Source: Trichodesmium sp. jk18x7bins.61
Lineage (GTDB): Bacteria; Cyanobacteriota; Cyanobacteriia; Cyanobacteriales; Microcoleaceae
DNA length: 6,061 bases
Reading direction: 5' to 3'
NCBI GenBank assembly: GCA_022822685.1
Contig: JAJEAQ010000579.1
Location: forward strand, 1 to 6,061
Under the pieces are notes generated by a model. It did no database searches and was not told the DNA's origin. It worked only from the letters and a program-made list of their open reading frames with translations. Made by a program: the position numbers and the translations under genes. Positions 1 to 4,779 of the stretch are shown here, piece after piece. How positions within the stretch are numbered: the first letter of the stretch is position 1; every line of letters begins with the position of its first letter.

Positions 1-130
1 TAGAAATTAAATAACAAATAAGAGACATTCACTCTGGAATTTAAACTCTTGCTTTTGATCCCTAGTACGAAGAGGTAACTGAGGAAAGTTTGTCTCTTTA
101 TTCCTAGAAGTTAATCAGTTTTGATCATGT

Positions 131-164
131 GAGCATCTCCCTGCCAAAAGGGTGCAAGATGCTC
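131..164. repeat. Intergenic stem-loop with 8-bp arms
   Basis: GAGCATCT at 131-138 is the perfect complement of AGATGCTC at 157-164. Inside the loop, CCCT at 139-142 can pair with AGGG at 149-152, leaving a 4-base one-sided bulge. No T-tract follows on either strand, so an intrinsic terminator is unlikely. It resembles the palindromic dispersed repeats of cyanobacterial intergenic DNA, but copy number in the genome cannot be judged from one window. Confidence 0.5.
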
Positions 165-197
165 CCACTACCCAACAATTGAACTCCCTTCGGGATA

Positions 198-226
198 GGC
201 AAAAGGGAACAGGCAAGAGGCAAAAG
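198..226 (+). repeat. Short tandem heptamer repeat GGCAARA, left cluster
   Basis: GGCAAAA at 198-204 is followed after seven bases by two head-to-tail heptamers, GGCAAGA (212-218) and GGCAAAA (219-225). Heptamer tandem arrays (STRR sequences) are an established feature of heterocyst-forming cyanobacteria. This short cluster fits that type, although I cannot assign it to a named family. The same heptamer recurs in inverted orientation at 379-410. Confidence 0.55.
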
Positions 227-290
227 TACTGTTATAAGAGGGTTTTAGTCCATCAGTATATTTTTTTAAATTAGTGGTGTACCTTTTGCT

Positions 291-344
291 TTTCATGTCG
301 CGAAGCGTTTGATGTCGGCGACAGACGAAAACGCCAACATGAAA
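291..344. repeat. Three-tier palindromic element, dispersed-repeat-like
   Basis: Three inverted repeats are nested inside one another: TTTCATGT (291-298) with ACATGAAA (337-344), GCGTTT (305-310) with AAACGC (329-334), and TGTC (313-316) with GACA (320-323) around a 3-base loop. An alternative pairing joins GTCGC (297-301) with GCGAC (318-322). The core is much richer in CG than the surrounding DNA, which suggests an inserted small dispersed repeat. Small mobile palindromes of this kind are known in Nostoc and relatives. Assignment to a named family is not possible here. Confidence 0.5.
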
Positions 345-378
345 GGTGGTGGGTTAAATCCACAAACATAGGCCGTCT

Positions 379-410
379 CTCTTGCCAGCATGCCTCTCTT
401 GCCTTTTGCC
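379..410 (-). repeat. Short tandem heptamer repeat GGCAARA, right cluster (inverted)
   Basis: Read on the minus strand, GGCAAAA (410-404) and GGCAAGA (403-397) stand head to tail, and a third unit GGCAAGA lies at 386-380. This mirrors the left cluster at 198-226, so that about 150 bases are bracketed by inverted heptamer clusters. The units look like the STRR-type heptamers of cyanobacteria. Confidence 0.55.
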
Positions 411-583
411 TTTAATCTTGACAAACCAAGAGTTAATAAACTTTTTAATTGAATATGTAATTTTAGTATAACTACTTTCTGACTTTCCAGCTAAATTTAT
501 GTACTCTAACTAGATGAAAACTGTGATAATTCTCAATTATTGACCAAAATATAAAACTCAAGTGATTCTAATAAACTTTAATT

Positions 584-613
584 GTTTAGCCAGGGATTTT
601 TCCATGGCTAAAC
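584..613 (-). terminator. Hairpin downstream of the VWA gene, possible terminator
   Basis: GTTTAGCCA at 584-592 pairs perfectly with TGGCTAAAC at 605-613, a 9-bp stem with a 12-base loop, starting 12 bases beyond the VWA stop codon. On the minus strand the stem is followed by an AT-rich stretch (AATTAAAG) rather than a clean run of T, so it is a weak intrinsic terminator or an mRNA 3'-end stabiliser. Confidence 0.45.
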
Positions 614-624
614 TAATAGATAAT

Positions 625-1869
625 TTAGTTTGACTTCAAAATTGTTTTAGAGACAATTCTAGTTTTTTTCCGTTCTGCTTCAGAAAGTTCCTCTCCATCT
701 TGTAAACGAGTAGCACTGGTTTGTAAAACAGTTGCTCCTCCTTTATCTCCCATTTGTAGTGCTGTTTTAGCTGCTGTTTGCAACATTGTAGCTGCCCCTG
801 CCCGATCGCCCTGTTGTAATTTTGCCTCAGCTATTTGAGTTTGCCTATATTTTGCCAAAGCTAAAATATGATTTTGTACTTGAGCGTCAACTTCAGGTTG
901 ATATTTTTGCATAACATTAGCTGCAACTAAAATAGGTTCGGAAAGTAAGTCTTTCTGACTTTGAGCCGGGTTATCATAACGAATTTGTAATTCTGCGATC
1001 GCTTGTTTTCCTTCTGGCAATTTTCCAATATAAAGATTAATTAAAACTACTCTTTCTACATCTTTCATTAAGTCTCCTAGTCTGACTATAGAGCGATCGC
1101 CTTCTTTTTGTACAGGTAATTCAATAGTATCTGGTGCAACTTGTGCAATCGGTTTAAGTTCTGCTAACCTGACTCTAGGCATTAAAGAAAATTGCAAATA
1201 AGAATTAGTAAGTCCTACAGATTGAATCCGATTAAATAGTCGTCCAAATTCATCGATCGCTTGTTCAGGGCGTTGAATATAAGCAAGAGAGCCTCCACCC
1301 GCATCAGCTATTTTTTCTAGAACATCTTGATTCCAGTCATCACCAAATCCTAGGGAATTTAGAGTTATATTATAATCTGTTGCCAACTTAGCGAATCTCA
1401 GACAACGCTCATTATCCCCATGTTCATTTTCCCCATCAGTTAATAGAAAAACCTGAGATATAGAATCTTTTTTAGCTTTATTTAACTCTTCTATTCCTAA
1501 CTTTAAACCCTCATCAATAGCAGTACCACCAGAAGCTCTTAGCTTGTTAATCTCACGCTTAATACTAGCAGGATTATTAATAACTTGATTAGGAACAATT
1601 ACTTTGGCCCTATGATCAAAAGCCACAATAGAAAGGCTATCCCCGTCCTTTAATTTATCCACAAGCTGTGCTGCTGCTTCTTTGACTGTTTCCAGTGGTT
1701 TCCCGTTCATCGAACCACTATGGTCTAAAGCTAAACAGAGATTTAATGGCACACTTCTCTCTAGCTCATTAGCTATAGCTGAAATATATATGGCCAATTG
1801 ACGTTGAGATGAAGATTGACTAGCATCAATATTGGTATCATTGAGGGCCGAATATAGATTAACTTTCAT
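625..1869 (-). CDS. VWA-domain protein (cytosolic, intact MIDAS), 414 aa
   Basis: This is a von Willebrand factor A domain protein, probably a metal-dependent protein-binding scaffold. Its partner is unknown. The VWA domain covers about residues 42-215. Its metal-ion site is complete: D49, S51 and S53 in the DHSGSMNG motif, T116 in SGGTAIDEG and D145 in LLTDGEN. A beta-rich segment follows (about 220-300). The C-terminus is helical and contains a near duplication (GDRAGAATMLQTA at 355-367 and GDKGGATVLQTSA at 374-386). There is no signal peptide or membrane segment. I chose the ATG at 1869 because MKVNLYSALN is the usual start of cyanobacterial relatives. The frame is open back to 2013, but those 48 codons do not resemble the family and begin inside a repeat-like hairpin. 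No good ribosome site precedes the chosen start. The gene is divergent from clpR. VWA assignment is firm; the exact role is unknown. Confidence 0.9.
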   Translation of the reverse strand: MKVNLYSALNDTNIDASQSSSQRQLAIYISAIANELERSVPLNLCLALDHSGSMNGKPLETVKEAAAQLVDKLKDGDSLSIVAFDHRAKVIVPNQVINNPASIKREINKLRASGGTAIDEGLKLGIEELNKAKKDSISQVFLLTDGENEHGDNERCLRFAKLATDYNITLNSLGFGDDWNQDVLEKIADAGGGSLAYIQRPEQAIDEFGRLFNRIQSVGLTNSYLQFSLMPRVRLAELKPIAQVAPDTIELPVQKEGDRSIVRLGDLMKDVERVVLINLYIGKLPEGKQAIAELQIRYDNPAQSQKDLLSEPILVAANVMQKYQPEVDAQVQNHILALAKYRQTQIAEAKLQQGDRAGAATMLQTAAKTALQMGDKGGATVLQTSATRLQDGEELSEAERKKTRIVSKTILKSN

Positions 1870-2012
1870 ATTTATACTAGGAATTCTGCTACTACTTAAT
1901 TTAAAGATATCTCCACAAATATAGGATAGAATTTCGACATGAATACAGAAACTATGTTTCTCATACTGTTTGACGGAAGTCATGCATCGAGTACGTAATT
2001 CTGATGTCCCCA

Positions 2013-2037
2013 TTTCCTACGGAAACACTACGCGAAC
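2013..2037. repeat. Fragment resembling a cyanobacterial small dispersed repeat
   Basis: TTTCC (2013-2017) and GGAAA (2021-2025) form a tight 5-bp hairpin around TAC, followed by CACTACGCGAAC. On the minus strand this reads GTTCGCGTAGTGTTTCC, close to the GTTCGCGTAGCG-type sequences that recur throughout Nostoc and Anabaena genomes. Recognition is from memory of these repeats and not from a search. The far upstream ATG of the VWA reading frame lies at its edge, which argues against that start. Confidence 0.5.
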
Positions 2038-2038
2038 A

Positions 2039-2121
2039 AAATGCCAGACCAATTCAAGAAAGCTCAATTGTCAGGCATTTAAAAGTATTAATTGATTTCT
2101 TGAAAGCTTGAACGGACAATT
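2039..2121. repeat. Overlapping, mutually exclusive inverted repeats
   Basis: One hairpin joins AAATGCC (2039-2045) with GGCATTT (2074-2080). It continues through GAC/GTC and AATT/AATT pairs interrupted by one mismatch and one bulge. A competing stem joins TTCAAGAAA (2053-2061) with TTTCTTGAA (2096-2104). A third pairs AATTGTC (2066-2072) with GACAATT (2115-2121). The second and third use bases of the first, so only some can form at once. They lie over 300 bases upstream of clpR. They may be remains of a mobile repeat or part of a long leader. Confidence 0.4.
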
Positions 2122-2231
2122 ATTTCATGGCAATTCTTTAACATAATAGACCCTAAATTATTTGTGATATTATTTTTGAGAATTGCGATCATAATATTTC
2201 ACCCCTGTCGAAAGTCTAGTATTCCTCACTG

Positions 2232-2263
2232 ACTTCAGATTTTTTTATACTACAATCTGAAGT
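2232..2263. promoter_or_regulatory. Perfect 10-bp inverted repeat, possible operator
   Basis: ACTTCAGATT (2232-2241) is the exact complement of AATCTGAAGT (2254-2263), with a 12-base T-rich spacer. The spacer contains TATACT (2246-2251), a fair sigma-70-type -10 hexamer, but no TTGACA-like -35 stands at the right distance. The long perfect arms suggest a binding site for a dimeric regulator or an RNA hairpin. It lies about 175 bases before the clpR start. The regulator cannot be named. Confidence 0.4.
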
Positions 2264-2302
2264 ATGGAAGAGAGTAAAATCCACACCTAGACAAAAAAAC
2301 TG

Positions 2303-2336
2303 GTTATTGATAATAACATCAGAACTACATTATAAC
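2303..2336 (+). promoter_or_regulatory. Candidate clpR-clpP3 promoter with overlapping palindrome
   Basis: TTGATA (2307-2312) and TATAAC (2331-2336), separated by 18 bases, each match the sigma-70 consensus at five of six positions. Transcription would start near 2343 and give a leader of about 95 bases. A 6-bp inverted repeat GTTATT/AATAAC (2303-2308 and 2312-2317) sits on the -35 element and could be an operator. This is a pattern match in AT-rich DNA, so chance similarity is possible. Confidence 0.4.
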
Positions 2337-2426
2337 TGAATCTAAAAAGATGACTAATAATCAATCTGACTCGGTAAAATAACAATAAAACACGCTAACA
2401 TAATCTAAAGAAAGCACAATTTTATT

Positions 2427-2430
2427 AGGA
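2427..2430 (+). promoter_or_regulatory. Ribosome binding site of clpR
   Basis: AGGA stands eight bases before the ATG at 2439, a good Shine-Dalgarno match and spacing. It is clearly better than the weak purine-rich stretch before clpP3, and supports the chosen ClpR start. Confidence 0.6.
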
Positions 2431-2438
2431 ATTATTTT

Positions 2439-3131
2439 ATGAATTCACCCATAAAAGCAGTTCAAACAGGCAATTACTACTATGGAGATACCTCTTTTCG
2501 TACACCACCCCCTGATTTAGAATCTTTATTGTTAAAAGAGCGAATTGTTTATTTAGGGTTGCCATTATTTTCATCAGATGAAGTGAAAAGAAATGTAGGG
2601 ATTGATGTCACTGAACTAATTATTGCTCAACTACTTTATCTACAATTTGATAATCCCGAAAAACCAATTTATTTTTACATCAACTCTACTGGCACTTCTT
2701 GGTACACAGGAGATGCAATTGGTTTTGAAACAGAAGCATTTGCTATTTGTGACACCATGAATTACGTTAAGCCTCCAATTCATACAATATGTATTGGTCA
2801 GGCTATGGGTACAGCAGCAATGATTCTTTCCGCAGGTACGAAAGGATTTCGAGCAAGTTTACCTCACGCTACTATTGTTTTAAATCAAGCCAAAACAGGA
2901 GCAAGAGGCCAAGCAACAGATATTCAAATCAGAGCCAAAGAAGTATTAGCTAATAAGACAACTTTTTTGAATATCCTCTCTATAAATACAGGTCAGTCAG
3001 TAGAAAAGATCGCTAAAGATACAGATCGAATGCTCTATATGACCCCCGAAATTGCTAAAGAATATGGTCTAATAGACCAAGTTTTAGAAAGTAGGAAAGA
3101 ACTACCAAAACCTCTACCTGCTACTGTTTAA
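2439..3131 (+). CDS. clpR: ClpR, non-catalytic ClpP-like subunit of the Clp protease core
   Basis: This is the proteolytically inactive ClpP paralogue of cyanobacteria, 230 aa. Aligned with the ClpP3 encoded next to it, all three catalytic residues are replaced: Ser by G124 (ICIGQAMG), His by N149 (IVLNQ) and Asp by M198 (TDRMLYMT). The ClpP fold is otherwise complete, including the GARGQATDIQIRAKE handle region (154-168) and the C-terminal EYGLIDQV (208-215). Between residues 81 and 120 it is nine residues longer than ClpP3 (STGTSWYTGDAIGFETEAFA region), as known for ClpR. In Synechococcus, ClpR forms mixed heptameric rings with ClpP3 that work with ClpC in the cytosol, and the complex is essential there. 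ClpR is thought to be structural. The gene has a good ribosome site and is followed 31 bases later by clpP3, so the two are almost surely one transcript. Confidence 0.95.
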   Translation: MNSPIKAVQTGNYYYGDTSFRTPPPDLESLLLKERIVYLGLPLFSSDEVKRNVGIDVTELIIAQLLYLQFDNPEKPIYFYINSTGTSWYTGDAIGFETEAFAICDTMNYVKPPIHTICIGQAMGTAAMILSAGTKGFRASLPHATIVLNQAKTGARGQATDIQIRAKEVLANKTTFLNILSINTGQSVEKIAKDTDRMLYMTPEIAKEYGLIDQVLESRKELPKPLPATV

Positions 3132-3162
3132 GTCCTCAATAAAATCAAAGAGAAAAAGTATT

Positions 3163-3759
3163 ATGCCTATAGGTGTTCCTAGTGTTCCTTATCGTCTTCC
3201 AGGCAGTCAGTATGAAAGATGGATAGATATTTATACCCGTCTTGCTCAGGAACGAATTATCTTTCTAGGTCAAGAAGTTACAGATGCTTTAGCTAATAGG
3301 ATTGTAGCCTATATGTTATACCTAGACTCTGAAGATCCAAATAAGCCCATTTATCTCTATATCAACTCCCCTGGAGGTTCTGTAACTGCAGGCCTAGCAA
3401 TTTACGATACAATCCAGTATATAAAATCAGATGTGATTACTATATGCTTGGGTTTAGCAGCATCCATGGGTTCTTTTCTGTTAGCTTCAGGTACTCCTGG
3501 TAAGAGACTAGCTTTGCCTAACTCCAGAATTATGATTCACCAACCAATGGGAGGGACTCGTGGCCAGGCTACTGATATTGAGATAGAAGCTAAGGAAATT
3601 CTACGTGTTCGGTCACTATTAAATAATATTCTGACCGAGCGTACAGGTCAATCCTTGGAAAAAATAGAAAAAGATACTGACCGGGACTATTTTATGTCTT
3701 CAGAAGAGGCCAAAGAATATGGTCTAATTGACCAAGTAATTGAAGAACGTCAAAGTTAA
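3163..3759 (+). CDS. clpP3: ClpP3, catalytic ATP-dependent Clp protease subunit
   Basis: This is a serine peptidase subunit (family S14), 198 aa, a normal length. The triad is intact: S101 in GLAASMGS, H126 in MIHQPMGG and D175 in TDRDYFMS. The oxyanion-loop glycines (GGS, 71-73) and the handle GTRGQATDIEIEAKE (131-145) are also present. The N-terminus MPIGVPSVPYR closely resembles that of chloroplast-encoded ClpP1, which marks this as the ClpP3 type rather than ClpP1 or ClpP2. The clpR neighbour supports this. With ClpR it forms the mixed core that receives unfolded substrates from ClpC. The start is fixed by the conserved MPIGVP and by the short gap after clpR. The ribosome site is weak (AAAGAGAAAAAG, 3147-3158), which suggests translation partly dependent on clpR mRNA. 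Confidence 0.96.
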   Translation: MPIGVPSVPYRLPGSQYERWIDIYTRLAQERIIFLGQEVTDALANRIVAYMLYLDSEDPNKPIYLYINSPGGSVTAGLAIYDTIQYIKSDVITICLGLAASMGSFLLASGTPGKRLALPNSRIMIHQPMGGTRGQATDIEIEAKEILRVRSLLNNILTERTGQSLEKIEKDTDRDYFMSSEEAKEYGLIDQVIEERQS

Positions 3760-3767
3760 AAAATAGT

Positions 3768-3794
3768 AGTAGGGTGTATCTAGTTCACCCTACT
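3768..3794 (+). terminator. Hairpin after clpP3, partial terminator or processing site
   Basis: AGTAGGGTG (3768-3776) pairs perfectly with CACCCTACT (3786-3794), a 9-bp stem with a 9-base loop, nine bases after the clpP3 stop. Only TTTGTAT follows, too few consecutive T for a strong intrinsic terminator. The J-domain gene starts 20 bases later. The hairpin may stop part of the transcription or stabilise the clp mRNA end. GTAGGGTG/CACCCTAC palindromes also occur as dispersed repeats in cyanobacteria. Confidence 0.5.
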
Positions 3795-3813
3795 TTGTAT
3801 CTGTTGAAGAAAC

Positions 3814-4455
3814 ATGAATATTGCAGATTATTATCGACAACTAGGGTTGAATTTAGGGGCTAGTTTAGGAGAAGTAAAAACTTCTTATCGACGACTAGCA
3901 CGAATGTATCACCCAGATGTTAACCCGGATGAGAGGCAGGCGAAAGATAAGTTTATCGCAGTTACAGAAGCTTACAAAATTTTGTTGAGAGTGGCTCCTC
4001 CTCAAACAGCAGTACCAGAAAATTCTGCTACAACATCAACAACTTATAAAAAATCAAAGCCAGAAACTCCATCTCCACAAAATTATCCGCCAAGACAAAT
4101 AGAAGTTAGGGTAACTCGTAAGCAAGAACAAGAAAAAAATCAACCCCACTTATCAGAGGTAGAAAAGCAACTTAAACAGAATTATTATTTACATTTAAAA
4201 CAGTTATTAAAGCATAAAAGATATCCTCGGGCGATCGCTTTAGTAGAAGGATTAGCTCAGAAAATCCCCCTGGATTGGGAAGTACGTCAATGGCAAGCGA
4301 TCGCCTATCAACGTTGGGCACGTCAACTGATTGAAGAAAGACAACTGGATAAGGCTAGGAATTATCTGAAAAAAGCACTCAAAACAGATCCCCATAACCG
4401 TGCCCTCTGGGCTGAAGTAGAACGTGATTTCCGTCAATTGGAAAAGATTTACTAG
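3814..4455 (+). CDS. J-domain (DnaJ-like) protein with C-terminal TPR-like repeats
   Basis: This is a 213-aa J-domain co-chaperone, expected to stimulate the ATPase of a DnaK/Hsp70 partner. The J-domain fills residues 3-60 and has the required HPD motif at 33-35, preceded by the helix-II basic stretch YRRLARMY and followed by AKDKFIAVTEAYKIL of helix III. A polar Pro/Thr/Gln-rich linker (about 62-112) leads to a helical C-terminal part. There, residues about 138-200 look like one or two TPR-type helix pairs (ALKTDPHNRALWAEV is a typical TPR end). The G/F region, zinc-finger domain and substrate-binding domains of classical DnaJ are absent, so this is a class C type. The ribosome site is weak (GAAG at 3806-3809). 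It lies 54 bases after clpP3, with a hairpin between. The link with the Clp core is inferred from position only. Its stop overlaps that of a minus-strand remnant. Confidence 0.88.
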   Translation: MNIADYYRQLGLNLGASLGEVKTSYRRLARMYHPDVNPDERQAKDKFIAVTEAYKILLRVAPPQTAVPENSATTSTTYKKSKPETPSPQNYPPRQIEVRVTRKQEQEKNQPHLSEVEKQLKQNYYLHLKQLLKHKRYPRAIALVEGLAQKIPLDWEVRQWQAIAYQRWARQLIEERQLDKARNYLKKALKTDPHNRALWAEVERDFRQLEKIY

Positions 4456-4688
4456 TAATCAATATAAGAATATATGAGATTAGCTATCAATATTGTGTTA
4501 GCTTGAGCAATAGTAATATCATGTTCAGGTACTTGGTTATAAAAAACTATAATATCAGTTAGTTCTTGGCCTTGGTCATTTGTCGGGATAATTATATCAA
4601 GTCCACTGTAAGTATCCCCTGATTTTTCTACAGAGTTGTGGAGCTGTTGCCTATTATTGATCAGTATTTATTCAGGCATAACACACAT
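4452..4688 (-). pseudogene. Unidentified minus-strand gene remnant (C-terminal part)
   Basis: On the minus strand a frame runs open for 71 codons from 4667 to a TAG stop at 4454-4452. It shares bases with the J-domain stop (4453-4455) in a CTAG convergent overlap. The frame has no ATG. Upstream in the same frame are only ATG at 4688 and 4679 and then an in-frame TAA (4670-4668). The product is protein-like in composition: an acidic-polar first half with SGLDIIIPTNDQGQE, then DIIVFYNQVPEHD, then a hydrophobic helix-like end (IAQANTILIANLIYSYIDY). I do not recognise the family. The likeliest reading is the 3' end of a broken gene. A chance open frame in AT-rich DNA is the alternative. Confidence 0.4.
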
Positions 4689-4779
4689 GACTGACTAATA
4701 AGTTATTTATAAGTATTGAACCAAACATGATATAGAAATTGTTTAAATATCAAAAATTAAATTATCAAAACAACTAGCC
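4456..4779. other. Intergenic region before the TPR-methyltransferase gene
   Basis: The left two thirds are covered by the minus-strand gene remnant (4452-4688). The rest is AT-rich. It contains two direct copies of ATAAGT (4698-4703 and 4709-4714), spaced by 11 bases or one helical turn. TTGAAC (4716-4721) could be a -35 but has no matching -10. No terminator-like hairpin was seen after the J-domain gene. Confidence 0.5.

Larger units (their letters stand above)
1..583. other. Gene-free, repeat-rich intergenic region
   Basis: No convincing coding frame was found here on either strand. The region holds a stem-loop at 131-164, inverted clusters of a GGCAARA heptamer at 198-226 and 379-410, and a nested stem-loop at 291-344, each listed separately. 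A weak 8-bp inverted repeat (20-27 with 91-98) lies near the left edge. Bases 421-583 are AT-rich with no recognisable motif. Repeat-laden spacers of this kind are usual in filamentous cyanobacteria. Confidence 0.7.
1870..2438. other. Divergent intergenic region between the VWA gene and clpR
   Basis: This 569-base spacer must hold the promoters of both flanking genes. It contains a repeat-like fragment at 2013-2037, overlapping inverted repeats at 2039-2121, a perfect palindrome at 2232-2263 and a candidate clpR promoter at 2307-2336. An imperfect inverted repeat (around 2164-2173 and 2191-2202) is also present. I found no GTA-N8-TAC NtcA site and no coding frame that looks real. No convincing promoter was recognised for the minus-strand VWA gene. 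Confidence 0.6.

Noticed and set aside
198..410. CRISPR array
   Set aside because: The repeats are 7 bases long, partly tandem and partly inverted, without regular spacers.
1..583. tRNA or other structured RNA gene
   Set aside because: The stem-loops do not form a cloverleaf, and no T-loop (GTTCRANNC) with an acceptor stem was seen.
1870..2013. 48-codon N-terminal extension of the VWA protein
   Set aside because: It does not resemble the family and starts at a repeat-like hairpin. MKVNLYSALN at 1869 matches the expected start.
1870..2438. NtcA-type binding site (GTA-N8-TAC)
   Set aside because: Each GTA in the spacer was followed outward and none has TAC at the required distance.
4252..4437. 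61-codon minus-strand open frame inside the J-domain gene
   Set aside because: It lies wholly within the well-supported plus-strand gene, resembles no protein family and has no upstream signals, so it is an antisense shadow.
4716..4736. TTGAAC and TATAGA as a promoter for the methyltransferase gene
   Set aside because: The spacing between the two hexamers is about 9 bases, far too short for a sigma-70 type promoter.
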